Source: Christensenella sp964438705 (lineage in GTDB: Bacteria > Bacillota > Clostridia > Christensenellales > Christensenellaceae). Taken from it: a DNA stretch of 64,000 bases. Position 1 is the stretch's first letter. Each line of letters begins with the position of its first letter. Below the pieces are notes generated by a model that had not been told where the DNA came from, ran no database searches, and saw only the letters and a program-made list of their open reading frames with translations. The stretch is from contig CAYTKQ010000001.1 in the NCBI GenBank assembly GCA_964438705.1, positions 62,001 through 126,000 on the forward strand, given 5' to 3'. The position numbers and the translations under genes were made by a program. Of this stretch, positions 23,309-34,136 are shown one piece after another.

Positions 23309-24419
23309 ATTGGATGAATTGCGCAAAGAGATCGATGCGGTCGACGCGGATATCGTAAGAGCGTTTGAAAAACGGATATCGATCGCGCGGCAGGTGGCGG
23401 AATATAAAATTGAAAAGGGGCTTCCGGTGCTCGACAGGCAGAGGGAAGCGGCGGTGCTTAAAAAACGTGAGGATATGCTGGAAGACGCTGCACTGCGCAG
23501 CGATATCGGCAGGGTGTTTGAGCTTTTGATGAGCATCAGCAGGGCACATCAGCGCAAGTTGGTGCGAGAGAGCAAAAGGATTGCCAAAGACGGTGTACAC
23601 GGCGGAAAAATTGGTTATTCGGGTGTGCGCGGCGCATATGCGGATATTGCACAGAACGAATACTTTAACGCGCAGGCGGAAGCGATATGCTTCGGCGGAT
23701 TTGAAGAGGTATTCGCCGCTGTGGAGGCGGGCGAGGTAGAATATGGCGTCGTACCAATCGAAAATTCCTATGCGGGCAGTGTTGAGCAGGTGTATGATCT
23801 GCTGCATCAATACGACGTATATATCGTGGGAGAACAGCTGATCCACATCGAGCATGCACTCCTCGGGCTGCCTGGGACGCAACTTTCGCAGATACGCGAG
23901 GTTTATTCTCACGAACAGGCGCTTGTGCAGAGCGCAGAATTTTTAAATGCTCATCCGGAGTGGGAGCACATACCCTATTATAACACCGCGGCGAGCGCCG
24001 AATATGTTTCTAAAATGGAGGACAGTTCCAAAGCGGCAATCGCGAGCGAATATACGGCGGGTATTTATGGTCTGGAAGTGCTGCAGGACGCGATCAATAC
24101 GAGTGACGAGAACACGACACGCTTCATCGTGATCGGCGCAGAACGACGGGAGAGCAGGGAAGCGGACAAGGCGAGCGTCAGCTTTGTGCTCGAGCATCGG
24201 CCGGGCGCGCTTGCGCACATTTTAGATGCATTTGCGGATATGGAGCTCAATATGGTGAAAATTGAATCCAGACCGTTAAAGCACCGAAATTTCGAGTATC
24301 GCTTTTATGTGGATTTTGTGGGCAAAGGAATCGGAAGCGTGCTGGACGGTGCGATGGAAAAAGTTGGGACATATTGTGCGGAGCTCAAGCTTCTCGGCGT
24401 CTATGAAAACGGGTGCTGA
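23301..24419 (+). CDS. pheA: Bifunctional chorismate mutase / prephenate dehydratase
   Basis: A 372-residue P-protein that commits chorismate to phenylalanine. Residues 1-85 form an AroQ-class chorismate mutase (LDELRKEIDAVDADIVRAFEKR, YKIEKGLPVLDRQRE); from about 97 comes prephenate dehydratase (GYSGVRGAYADIAQ, VPIENSYAGSVEQVYDLL, and TRFIVIG before the regulatory part); residues from about 290 form an ACT domain (LEHRPGALAHILDAFAD with the ESRP motif) that binds Phe for feedback inhibition. It overlaps aroC by eight bases. Its presence as the only branch-specific gene of the operon fits the Phe-rich leader peptide. Confidence 0.95.
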   Translation: MAELDELRKEIDAVDADIVRAFEKRISIARQVAEYKIEKGLPVLDRQREAAVLKKREDMLEDAALRSDIGRVFELLMSISRAHQRKLVRESKRIAKDGVHGGKIGYSGVRGAYADIAQNEYFNAQAEAICFGGFEEVFAAVEAGEVEYGVVPIENSYAGSVEQVYDLLHQYDVYIVGEQLIHIEHALLGLPGTQLSQIREVYSHEQALVQSAEFLNAHPEWEHIPYYNTAASAEYVSKMEDSSKAAIASEYTAGIYGLEVLQDAINTSDENTTRFIVIGAERRESREADKASVSFVLEHRPGALAHILDAFADMELNMVKIESRPLKHRNFEYRFYVDFVGKGIGSVLDGAMEKVGTYCAELKLLGVYENGC

Positions 24420-24420
24420 C

Positions 24421-24921
24421 ATGGGACACATCTATTTGACGGGCATGATGGGCAGCGGAAAATCGGCGATCGGCAGGGCGCTTGCCAAGGAATTGAAGCG
24501 GCCATTTGCGGATATCGATGCGATGATCGAAAAGGAGCAGGGCAGAAAAATCAGCGAGATATTTGAACAGGAGGGCGAGGCGTTTTTTCGGGCACTGGAA
24601 ACGGAGGCGCTGCGCACTTTGGCGGAGGAAGACAAAGCGAAAATCGTATCGTGCGGCGGAGGCATCGTGCTTTCCGACGAGAATGTGCGCCTCATGCATG
24701 AATCGGGAACGGTTGTATTGATTTTTCGCGACGTGGATATGATCGTGCAGACGGTGGATACAAAAAAAAGGCCCCTGCTGAAGGAAGGGGCCGAAAATGT
24801 ACGCAAAATATATCAGGAACGCGCAAAGTGTTATGAAGAAAGCTGCGATATGCGTATCGAAAACAGCGGGACGATCCAGGAAGCGGCGAACAAAATCATT
24901 TCGTTGCTAAAACGGCGGTGA
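24421..24921 (+). CDS. aroK: Shikimate kinase
   Basis: A 166-residue kinase for shikimate 3-phosphate. Visible: Walker A GMMGSGKSAIG, the shikimate-binding DID in FADIDAMIE, CGGGIVL, and the conserved RPLL in the lid region. The ATG at 24421 is taken because the protein then begins GHIYLTGMMGSGKS as in the family; upstream in-frame Mets overlap pheA. Its 3' end overlaps the convergent aroE gene by 26 bases, and an antisense terminator for aroE is written over its RPLL codons (24762-24792). Confidence 0.94.
   Translation: MGHIYLTGMMGSGKSAIGRALAKELKRPFADIDAMIEKEQGRKISEIFEQEGEAFFRALETEALRTLAEEDKAKIVSCGGGIVLSDENVRLMHESGTVVLIFRDVDMIVQTVDTKKRPLLKEGAENVRKIYQERAKCYEESCDMRIENSGTIQEAANKIISLLKRR
24762..24792 (-). 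terminator. aroE terminator embedded in aroK
   Basis: On the minus strand: stem GGCCCC / GGGGCC, 11-base loop, then eight T. It is about 105 bases past the aroE stop codon. On the plus strand these bases encode the conserved RPLL region of shikimate kinase. In the plus direction the hairpin lacks a U-run, so aroK itself is not affected. Confidence 0.8.
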
Positions 24922-25726
24922 GCTTGGCCGATACGATTTCATAATCCCTCTTGGATGGCATGATGTCAAACCATTTTTCAAACGAATAAAATGCCTGCCA
25001 GATGAGCATACCGAGGCCGTTCATGGTCTTTAAGCGGGACGCATCGGCGCGCTTTAGGAGCGATGTTTGCGCGGGGGAGTAGATGAGGTCGCACACAGCC
25101 GCATGTGCGGGCAGGAGCCCAATGAAATCAAGGGACGTGAAGTCGCCGGATGCGCCGCTCATACCGAGAGGCGTGGTGTTGATCAAGAGGTCGCAATCTT
25201 TCATATATGCGTCTATATGCGCAAGTGAATCTGATCGCGCGTCAACAGCTTGCGCGATTTTTTGTGCTTTTTCCACCGTGCGGTTGAGAATGGCAATGTG
25301 CTTTGCACCCTTTTTTACCGCGTCTGCGCATAAAAGCTCTGTGACGGCGCCTGCGCCGATGAAGACGATATTTTTATCGCGATACGCCATACCGATCTGC
25401 AGCAGGGAAGCATAGAAGCCCAGCGCATCTGTGGAATAGCCATGAAGGCCATCCGGGCGTACGGCAACGGTATTGACGCTTGTTTTCGCTTCGGGAGAGA
25501 GTACGGCAAGAAAAGGAATGATCTCCTGCTTTAAAGGCATTGTGATATTGAACCCAGCAATCTTCCTGTCGTCAAGGGTGGCGAGAAAATCTGTCAGCGT
25601 TTCGGGCGTGACCATGTGTTTGTCATAGAAACAGTCAAGGCCATAAATTTCGTACAGGGTATTGTGGATCAGCGGCGAAAGGCTATGAGCGATCGGTGCG
25701 CCGATCACGCAATAATTTTTTTGCAT
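24896..25726 (-). CDS. aroE: Shikimate dehydrogenase
   Basis: A 276-residue NADP-dependent enzyme reducing 3-dehydroshikimate. Motifs are GAPIAHSLSPLIHN (shikimate Ser residues), FNITMPLKQEI (catalytic Lys), the dinucleotide site FIGAGAVTELLCADA, the LNRT stretch, INTTPLGM and the C-terminal GLGMLIWQAFYSFE. It is on the opposite strand within the aro cluster and overlaps aroK tail to tail. The ATG at 25726 (AAGGAG 12 bases upstream) gives the family N-terminus; the ATG at 25759 would contain that site in its coding region. It would be expressed divergently from aroQ. Confidence 0.94.
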   Translation of the reverse strand: MQKNYCVIGAPIAHSLSPLIHNTLYEIYGLDCFYDKHMVTPETLTDFLATLDDRKIAGFNITMPLKQEIIPFLAVLSPEAKTSVNTVAVRPDGLHGYSTDALGFYASLLQIGMAYRDKNIVFIGAGAVTELLCADAVKKGAKHIAILNRTVEKAQKIAQAVDARSDSLAHIDAYMKDCDLLINTTPLGMSGASGDFTSLDFIGLLPAHAAVCDLIYSPAQTSLLKRADASRLKTMNGLGMLIWQAFYSFEKWFDIMPSKRDYEIVSAKLTAVLATK

Positions 25727-25788
25727 GAGATGGAAAAGCTCCTTTTGATTATGATACAATCAGTATAACACAGGAAAGGCGTGATACG

Positions 25789-26223
25789 ATGAAAAAAATT
25801 TTGGTAATGAACGGTCCGAACCTCAACATGCTCGGAATTAGGGAAAAAGGTGTATATGGAGCGAAAACGCTGGACGAGATCAATGCGTTTATAAAAACAG
25901 AGGCGCGGGCATGGGATGCGGAGCTGGAGTTTTTTCAATCGAACCACGAGGGCGCGATGATCGATAAGCTGCACGAAGCTTATGGAAGCAAGGATGGGAT
26001 CGTGCTCAATGCGGGCGCCTACACCCACTACAGCTACGCGATCCGTGATGCGATTGCCGCCATATGCGTTCCGTGTGTGGAGGTGCATATTTCGGATATT
26101 CACGTACGAGAGGCATTTCGTCATGTTTCGGTGATCCAAGAGGTATGCATTGCCCAAATATGCGGGCGGGGCGAGCAGGGATATGTGGATGCAATTCAAT
26201 TGCTGATGGAGGAAAAACTATGA
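25789..26223 (+). CDS. aroQ: Type II 3-dehydroquinate dehydratase
   Basis: A 144-residue dodecameric-type enzyme converting 3-dehydroquinate to 3-dehydroshikimate. Signatures: MNGPNLNMLGIRE at the N-terminus, the catalytic Tyr in GVYG, QSNHEGAMIDKLHEA, LNAGAYTHYSYAIRDAI and VEVHISDIHVREAFRH. It lies 60 bases from the divergent aroE and overlaps the next gene by ATGA. With it the window holds all seven steps of the shikimate pathway. Confidence 0.95.
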   Translation: MKKILVMNGPNLNMLGIREKGVYGAKTLDEINAFIKTEARAWDAELEFFQSNHEGAMIDKLHEAYGSKDGIVLNAGAYTHYSYAIRDAIAAICVPCVEVHISDIHVREAFRHVSVIQEVCIAQICGRGEQGYVDAIQLLMEEKL

Positions 26224-27071
26224 TCAAGGGGATTTCAGAACGTATCAAAATAGCGGAAGGTGTAGAAATGCCGGGATTTGGCCTTGGACTTTATAAGGCG
26301 GCGGCGGGCGACGAGGTGTATCGTGCGGTTCGCTTTGCGCTGGATGCGGGTTATCGGCATTTGGACACGGCGACCTTTTACCATAATGAAGCGGATGTGG
26401 GCCGGGCGGTGAAGGAGAGCGGGATTCCGCGCGAGGAGATATTCGTCGCAACAAAGCTTTGGCCGAGTGATTTTGCGAATGCAAACGAGGTGTTTGCAAA
26501 AAGCCTTCGCGCGCTTGGCGGCGATTATATCGATCTGTATATGCTGCATTGGCCGGGCACAGACGAGGCGCTGCGCTACAAGACGTGGGATATTTTACTT
26601 GAGTTGCGCGAAAGAGGACTGATCTGCGCAGCGGGGGTTTCAAATTTTCTTGCTTCACAGTTGGAGGAAATGCGCCAAAAAACTGGGACGCTGCCCGCGA
26701 ACAATCAGGTGGAACTGCACCCGTGGCATCAGCAGCGCGAGGTTCGAGAATATGGCGCGAAGCACGGCGTTTCCATCACAGCGTGGGGACCGATCTTTCA
26801 CGGGCACCTTGGCGAGGAACCGCTGATGGCGGAGATTGGCAGGAAATATGGCAAAAATGCGGCGCAGGCGACGCTTCGCTGGCATGTACAGCATGACATT
26901 GTGATCATTCCAAAATCGGTCAAGCAGGAGAGAATATTACAAAACGCGGATGTTTTTGACTTCGAGCTGTCGGACGAGGATATGGCGCGAATTGACGCGC
27001 TGGATGGAAAAATGAAATTTTCATGGGATCCGGAAACCTTTGACGGGGATGCGGAAAAAGCGCGAAAGTAA
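26220..27071 (+). CDS. Aldo/keto reductase
   Basis: A 283-residue NADPH-dependent oxidoreductase of the AKR5-like group. Catalytic tetrad is visible: Asp in DAGYRHLDTA, Tyr in TFYHNEADVG, Lys in VATKLW and His in YMLHWPG. The cofactor-binding end IIPKSVKQERILQNADVFDFELS is typical. It is coupled to aroQ by ATGA, so it is the last gene of the aroQ transcript, but no aldo/keto reductase step is part of the shikimate pathway; the link may be incidental or concern a quinate-like side substrate. The substrate is unknown. Confidence 0.9.
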   Translation: MIKGISERIKIAEGVEMPGFGLGLYKAAAGDEVYRAVRFALDAGYRHLDTATFYHNEADVGRAVKESGIPREEIFVATKLWPSDFANANEVFAKSLRALGGDYIDLYMLHWPGTDEALRYKTWDILLELRERGLICAAGVSNFLASQLEEMRQKTGTLPANNQVELHPWHQQREVREYGAKHGVSITAWGPIFHGHLGEEPLMAEIGRKYGKNAAQATLRWHVQHDIVIIPKSVKQERILQNADVFDFELSDEDMARIDALDGKMKFSWDPETFDGDAEKARK

Positions 27072-27072
27072 A

Positions 27073-27113
27073 AAACAGCGGTTGTCCTGCATAGGCGGGG
27101 CAACCGCTGTTTT
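27073..27113 (+). terminator. Terminator after the aldo/keto reductase gene
   Basis: Perfect 12-bp stem AAACAGCGGTTG / CAACCGCTGTTT directly after the stop codon. It also faces the 3' end of the convergent adhesin gene. Confidence 0.8.
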
Positions 27114-27129
27114 AAAGATCGGTGTCTGT

Positions 27130-30100
27130 CTAGGAGATCGGCGTTCCTTCGGGCATGTTTTCGGTAAAATTGACCGATTCCTTTTCTGGAGAATCTTCTT
27201 GCCGATTTTTCTTTTTTACGACGAACTGCAGCACGACCAACAGCATTGCCAGAATAAAGAACACTGCGATGAGAGGCGTCCATCGAGTGATCCATGTCAT
27301 GGGAAGCCGCATATCCTCAAGAATCAAAAACAATATGCCCGGAATCAAGCCCGCGAGAAGTGCAATGATTTTCAGGGATCGCAAGCGCGAACGGTGATCT
27401 TCCTCCTGATCGGAATCGTTATCCTCCCGCATGATTTTTGTTGTTTCCGCGTCTTCTTCGTTCTCTTCATTCCTGCGCTTCGTTCTAAACAGGGAAACGA
27501 ATAAAACGATAGAGCATATGACCGCAATGATGGACATGATCAGATTCAGCAGCGACCATGCGTTCCCGAGGCCAAAACTGCCAAGCGGCACCTTACCGTC
27601 CGCAATATCGGTGAACAGCTCGGCAATATTCTGGGGCTGGCTGGTGAGAATGATATTTTGTCCGTCGTCGGAGACGGGCGGGGTTCCGCCGCCAATACCA
27701 GGACCAGCGGTATTATTATCTGTGATAACGCCTGCGGCCCCGCCGTTGGAATTGTTGTCATTCCCGACGGAAGGACTTGGAGACGGGCTGGCCTGCGGAT
27801 CGATCGTAAGCGGCGGCGTGACCACAGTTGGCGTCGCGCTGGGCTGCGGTGAGGGAGCCGGCGTGGTTATTGGATTGGTCGGTGCCGGCGTCGGAGCGTC
27901 TGTGGGCGCTGCCGTTGGCGCAGATGTCGGCGTGATGACGAGCGGAGGCGTGGGCACCGGCGGCTTTGTGGAATCTGGTGTTGGTGTGGAAACGGGGCCG
28001 GACGTCGGTGTCGGCGCAGGACTCTTCACATTTTCCACTGTCAGCCTGACGACGGAATTTGCATCCGCAGTTTGCATGTTGAGTGTGATCGGAATACCTT
28101 TCGTCAGACGATCATAATTTTGGGGCGCAGTGGTTTCGGTTAAGACATAGGAACCTTCCGTCAGTCCTGCGAGCTTTCCAATGCCAGTGGAATCTGTCGT
28201 GATTTCACCAACCTTGGAGCCGTTTTTCGTAACGTCAAATTTGGCTCCGGCAAGCTTCTTCGAAGGATTCGCTTTGTCTATCTTTGTGATCTCCAATGTA
28301 TAAGGCCAATCGGCGCGCCTTTGGTTTTCAAAGGTTAAAACAAGATCGCCGGGCGGGGTGCTTTTAGATATGGTAATGGACTGCGGAGATGTGTTTAAGA
28401 CATATTTGGATGGCGCTACCGTTTCCGTCACGGTGTATGTCCCGGGCTCCAGCATCAAGCTGGCGATTCCATTGCTTCCGGTGGGTGACGTCTTAAAAGA
28501 AGTTTGGCCGGCGGTGACGGTGAACACAGCTCCGGAGAGCGGCGCTTTTGTGGCAGCATCTACCTTTTTGAGCGTTACTTCAACGGGAGTTTCGCTGGTT
28601 TTACTGTTTGCATAGGTCAATTCAAGTCCTGCTGCTGCATTTTGACTTGTCACACTGATGCTGCGCGTAGGGTTGGCTGAAAGATTATAGCCGTAGGGCG
28701 GCGTGACCTCGCTGATTGTGTAATCGCCGAACAAAAGATTGCCAACAGTGACCAATCCGTTGGAATCAGTGGGTACGGTCATAATTGATGAGGAACCGGA
28801 GTTGCGCTTTACTTCAAATATTGCACCCGGAAGCGGTTGACTCGTTTCCGCATCCACTTTTTTAATCGTGACTTTGGCGCTGATGCCATCGGCGGAGCCG
28901 GAAATGCTGGAGGTGCTTTTATTCACCACCTGTTCGCTATCCGAGGGCGAGGTAAGCAGACCCTCACCGATGAATTGCGCGCGATTGGAGACCTTGTAGT
29001 TTGCGCCGCCGTTTACTTTATCTGCGGTGGCAGGATCGAGAAATGACTGATAGGTGACATAATGAACCTGATCGAACCGATAGGAGGAATCAAAGCTGAT
29101 CTTTAGCTCGGTGGAATTGTCAGCACCTAAAGCAACATTCACTGTATAGCCAGCACTGAGCGGCGTGCTGTTTTTGCTGCCCCGATACACTTTTATGCTT
29201 CCAATATCGAGGATATGCCCCTTGCTGAGCGTATCGGTGACCGAAGGATTCACGATTTCCAAATTTGCCTCGTTCAACGTGAGCGTCCATACCATCTCAG
29301 GCTTTCCGGCATCAGAGGAAACACCTTTTGAAATATATGCATTCCCGGGTGGGTTAAAGACAACTCTCGACTCAGGAATGGTATAGACTTTATCGCCGGA
29401 ATAGTGGAGCACGGCGTTGTTTCTATATTCTTCACGGTGGACGGGGCCATAGGGCTTGGTTTGATATTGGATTTGATAGGCTTGATCCATTTGATTGAAA
29501 TGAACGGAAAAACCATCCTTAGCATCGTTTTCTGTAAGCGTAAATCCGGATGTGATCTGCACATTATAAAGCCCACTTGCGTCTTTTGCGAGAACCTGAA
29601 ACGAATCTGGAACGAGTCGCTGGTCGACCCCGTAGACGTCCTGAATCAAAACATCAGCGCCGAGATCGGAATCGTTTCGGTTTACGCTCAAATACCAATA
29701 AATGTTCGGGGTAGCGGTTTGCTGATAAGAAAAACCGGTTTTTACGCAGGAAAGCGTGTATTTGCTGCCCACGGTCTGCGTTGCTTCCGAAGGAGTGATC
29801 ATTGTGCCGCCGCCATAGGTCGCGGAGGCGGTGTTGTGGAAATCGGACTCAAGAAGCCCGCCGCTTTCGTCGGAAGCCTGCGTATAGAAGGTCGCGTAGG
29901 TGATGGAGAGGGTTTTGCCCTTCAAATCCAATTGAGGACTGAACGTGATATCAAAGCCGGATGCCGTCTGTGTGATGGTATATTCGGATGCGGTCAGTGC
30001 GGCGCCTCCCACGGTAACCACAAAACTACCCGGATCAAGCGTCATGGTGGTGCCGGTATGGATGTTGAACTGGTCTGTGATCGACAGGTCAGTCAGTTCG

Positions 30101-31881
30101 TAGGTCGAAGGAAGCACATCGATTTGCCAATAAAATTTATCTGCCTCGATCTTTCCCGCGCGTTTTTCAATCTTTGGCACAAAGGTACCGTAATCGGGCA
30201 CCACAGTTGCGGTGTGGCTTTTATCTGCCTGCGTGATGGTGTTGGTAAAAGGCGTTTTATTATTCGCAAAATCCGTATAGTCTGTAATGACCGTATCATA
30301 GGTTAATATATAAGGGCTTCCGTCATTTGGCAGAGTGAATGTAAAACCATTTTCAATGGTGCTGAAATCGAGCAAGGATATGGGAACGCGATCCCAGTTT
30401 TCGCGGACGAGTTGCCCGGTGGAATCGTATTTTGCCTTATACAAAGAAAACGAATCCTCGTCCATCTTTTGACCGTTGCTGAATGTGTCGCTGATCGTCC
30501 GATACGAAAGGGCAACCTCAGAGCGGTTGAGTTCTGCATACCAAAGGAGGCGATCTCCAACGCCGTTGTGTTCAGAAGAGGAGGAGAAACTTCCTCTTTT
30601 GAAAACACTGTTTTCTGCGGAATTTTTGTCGATCACAGCAGAGGCGTTTGAACCGTTGAAGGACGCTTCGTTTTTGAACGAGCCATCCGCGCCCGACCAA
30701 TCGACGTCTTTGGATTGCAGCTTGATGCGATAGGCCTTACTGATGGAGGTGCCGAGATCTATGACCAGCGTATCGTCGGACGACAGATAAACGGTATTTG
30801 GACTGACCGCGCGGCCTTCAATATAATTCATCTTTCCGGCATCGGGAATCAATTCAAATACGGTGACGCTATCTTTATCCAGCGCGTGAAAAAGGCTATC
30901 GGCAGGAATTTGATCGGTAACTAGGCCGGGTGCGTTTTGGGCAAGCGCCGTATTGACGTCGATCTGCCAATACAGCTTATCCGCTCCATATCTGCCGGGG
31001 GATGCGGATTTCGAAATCGCGGAACCGCTTCCTGCATTTGAGGGAATATAGACATAGGTAAAGGTTTCATCGTCGATCGCGAAGCTGAGATTGCCACCGG
31101 TTCCGGGGATCGTCGCATAGTTCACCAGTGTAGTGACCTTGATTTGTCCATGAAGATTGAGCAGGTTCTGTGCATTTGCATTATAGGTAATATGTGCCAG
31201 ACCGTCCGTTGTATCGACGGCAATGCCGCCAATCGTTTTCGTAACAGAGTCTTGATCCGTACCCTCGAGCGCGGCGCTTCCGGGGATGGGCGTGGCGGGA
31301 AGACCGGACCACAGATTGATAGAGCTGATATCACCGTCATTGATCTGTATATCGCCCCTTACGCTCCAGTTGTAGATAAGCTCTATCACATCGCCGGATT
31401 TGAACACAATCGGCGAAGAGGCGGGGGAGCCGTTTATTTTGAAGGACACGAGGGATGCATCAAGCGGCACATCCTTCTGGCTGGAAGTGTCAAATGCAAG
31501 CGTTTTAGCATTTTCAACCTTAACAGGTGTGAAAGATTCGGGCGTCTCCGGCACGAGAAGTACTTCTTCAGACTGCTCTGGAGCGGGGAGAACATCCGAG
31601 GCGGGTGAAGAAATTTCCACAGGTACTTCCGTCGGTTCGGATGGCGTATCAATAGGGGAAGAAGTGGCTTCGGACTCCAAGCTGTCATCGTTTAAAGAAT
31701 CCGTGGGTGCAGAAACAGGGTCTGGCGTCAAACCCGCCTCCTGTGCAAAAGCAACAAGATTCAAAGCACAAACAAGCATTGCCGCAATCAACACGAGGGA
31801 AAAGCTCCGTTTAAAGAATTTTATTTTGCGGATTTCATTTTTTTGCCCATTGATCCTAATTCTTGAAAATAATTGTTTCAT
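27130..31881 (-). CDS. Giant surface adhesin with Cna-B (SpaA) repeats and a three-helix C-terminal anchor
   Basis: A 1583-residue exported protein. Residues 1-47 are a signal peptide with a long basic N-region (cut after LVAFA). A Pro/Ser/Glu-rich stretch follows, then from about 130 to 1000 a series of Ig-like domains of the pilin/collagen-binding type. Three SpaA/Cna-B domains start near residues 1005, 1097 and 1190 (TIKKVDAETSQPLPGAIFEV, TLKKVDAATKAPLSGAVFTV, EITKIDKANPSKKLAGAKFD) with Lys and Glu placed for isopeptide bonds. Residues about 1285-1375 form a Pro/Thr stalk. Instead of LPXTG, there are three hydrophobic segments near 1440-1465, 1490-1515 and 1530-1556 with acidic loops. Ribosome site AGGAG nine bases upstream. 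Confidence 0.85.
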   Translation of the reverse strand: MKQLFSRIRINGQKNEIRKIKFFKRSFSLVLIAAMLVCALNLVAFAQEAGLTPDPVSAPTDSLNDDSLESEATSSPIDTPSEPTEVPVEISSPASDVLPAPEQSEEVLLVPETPESFTPVKVENAKTLAFDTSSQKDVPLDASLVSFKINGSPASSPIVFKSGDVIELIYNWSVRGDIQINDGDISSINLWSGLPATPIPGSAALEGTDQDSVTKTIGGIAVDTTDGLAHITYNANAQNLLNLHGQIKVTTLVNYATIPGTGGNLSFAIDDETFTYVYIPSNAGSGSAISKSASPGRYGADKLYWQIDVNTALAQNAPGLVTDQIPADSLFHALDKDSVTVFELIPDAGKMNYIEGRAVSPNTVYLSSDDTLVIDLGTSISKAYRIKLQSKDVDWSGADGSFKNEASFNGSNASAVIDKNSAENSVFKRGSFSSSSEHNGVGDRLLWYAELNRSEVALSYRTISDTFSNGQKMDEDSFSLYKAKYDSTGQLVRENWDRVPISLLDFSTIENGFTFTLPNDGSPYILTYDTVITDYTDFANNKTPFTNTITQADKSHTATVVPDYGTFVPKIEKRAGKIEADKFYWQIDVLPSTYELTDLSITDQFNIHTGTTMTLDPGSFVVTVGGAALTASEYTITQTASGFDITFSPQLDLKGKTLSITYATFYTQASDESGGLLESDFHNTASATYGGGTMITPSEATQTVGSKYTLSCVKTGFSYQQTATPNIYWYLSVNRNDSDLGADVLIQDVYGVDQRLVPDSFQVLAKDASGLYNVQITSGFTLTENDAKDGFSVHFNQMDQAYQIQYQTKPYGPVHREEYRNNAVLHYSGDKVYTIPESRVVFNPPGNAYISKGVSSDAGKPEMVWTLTLNEANLEIVNPSVTDTLSKGHILDIGSIKVYRGSKNSTPLSAGYTVNVALGADNSTELKISFDSSYRFDQVHYVTYQSFLDPATADKVNGGANYKVSNRAQFIGEGLLTSPSDSEQVVNKSTSSISGSADGISAKVTIKKVDAETSQPLPGAIFEVKRNSGSSSIMTVPTDSNGLVTVGNLLFGDYTISEVTPPYGYNLSANPTRSISVTSQNAAAGLELTYANSKTSETPVEVTLKKVDAATKAPLSGAVFTVTAGQTSFKTSPTGSNGIASLMLEPGTYTVTETVAPSKYVLNTSPQSITISKSTPPGDLVLTFENQRRADWPYTLEITKIDKANPSKKLAGAKFDVTKNGSKVGEITTDSTGIGKLAGLTEGSYVLTETTAPQNYDRLTKGIPITLNMQTADANSVVRLTVENVKSPAPTPTSGPVSTPTPDSTKPPVPTPPLVITPTSAPTAAPTDAPTPAPTNPITTPAPSPQPSATPTVVTPPLTIDPQASPSPSPSVGNDNNSNGGAAGVITDNNTAGPGIGGGTPPVSDDGQNIILTSQPQNIAELFTDIADGKVPLGSFGLGNAWSLLNLIMSIIAVICSIVLFVSLFRTKRRNEENEEDAETTKIMREDNDSDQEEDHRSRLRSLKIIALLAGLIPGILFLILEDMRLPMTWITRWTPLIAVFFILAMLLVVLQFVVKKKNRQEDSPEKESVNFTENMPEGTPIS

Positions 31882-31977
31882 AAAACATAGCTCCTGACAA
31901 AGTCAAAACAGTACTGGTCAAAATAATCAATTCAACCTTGTTTTTTCTCGGGAAAATAACACTTTGCTAATATAATA

Positions 31978-32006
31978 AGAATACACCCGAAAGCCGTGAT
32001 TGGCAA
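31978..32006 (-). promoter_or_regulatory. Candidate promoter of the adhesin gene
   Basis: Minus-strand TTGCCA and TATTCT with a 17-base spacer, giving a leader of about 90 bases. A weaker alternative (TTGAAT-16-TACTGT) lies nearer the gene. Confidence 0.55.
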
Positions 32007-32050
32007 GAAAAATCAGGAAAAGAAGGTTCCGTTGTATACTTTTTTAATAA

Positions 32051-32087
32051 AACAAAAAAAGCTGCCGCGGTTTTCCACGACAGCTTT
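32051..32087 (-). terminator. groESL terminator
   Basis: Minus-strand stem AAAGCTGTCGTGG / CCGCGGCAGCTTT with wobble pairs, loop AAAA, then seven T. It begins about ten bases after the groEL stop codon. Confidence 0.85.
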
Positions 32088-32097
32088 TGAAGATCTA

Positions 32098-33729
<1,632 letters not shown>

Positions 33730-33745
33730 GTTTGATTGCCTCCTT

Positions 33746-34030
33746 TTATTTCACGATTGCGAGAATGTCGGACTGACGGACGATGATCAATTCTTCACCA
33801 TCGAGTTTCACGTCGGTGCCTGCATATTTGGAATAAAGGACCTTATCGCCCTTGCTTACTTCCATTTTGATTTCTTTGCCGTCCACAACGCCGCCGGGAC
33901 CCACTTCCACAACTTCCGCGACCTGCGGTTTTTCCTGCGCGGAGCCGGGCAGCACGATGCCGCTTTTCGTCGTTTCTTCCGCTTCGACCGATTTGATGAC
34001 GACTCTGTCGCCCAAAGGTTTGATAGTCAT
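33746..34030 (-). CDS. groES: Co-chaperonin GroES (Hsp10)
   Basis: A 94-residue co-chaperonin with the N-terminal IKPLGDRVVIKSVEAEE, the mobile-loop region TKSGIVLPGSAQEKPQ and the YSKYAGTDVKLDGEELIIVRQSDILA C-terminus. AGGAGG lies seven bases before the ATG. It caps the GroEL ring during folding. First gene of the operon. Confidence 0.98.
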   Translation of the reverse strand: MTIKPLGDRVVIKSVEAEETTKSGIVLPGSAQEKPQVAEVVEVGPGGVVDGKEIKMEVSKGDKVLYSKYAGTDVKLDGEELIIVRQSDILAIVK

Positions 34031-34066
34031 ATTTTGCCTCCTGTAAATTAATAATTTTTATTTCTG

Positions 34067-34093
34067 TTAGCACTCATCTGTAGTGAGTGCTAA
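34067..34093 (-). promoter_or_regulatory. CIRCE operator (HrcA site)
   Basis: Perfect TTAGCACTC-N9-GAGTGCTAA inverted repeat between the groES promoter and gene. It implies repression by HrcA, whose gene is not in this window. Confidence 0.98.
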
Positions 34094-34107
34094 TTTTTCT
34101 AAAACTA

Positions 34108-34136
34108 ATCATATCCATAAACCAAAAATAAATCAA
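34108..34136 (-). promoter_or_regulatory. groESL promoter
   Basis: Minus-strand TTGATT and TATGAT, 17 bases apart, placed so that the start site falls at the edge of the CIRCE element. Confidence 0.85.

Noticed and set aside
27431..28117. Val/Gly-rich plus-strand frame opposite the adhesin stalk
   Set aside because: It is the complement of the Pro/Thr-rich stalk codons, which keeps the opposite frame open by composition.
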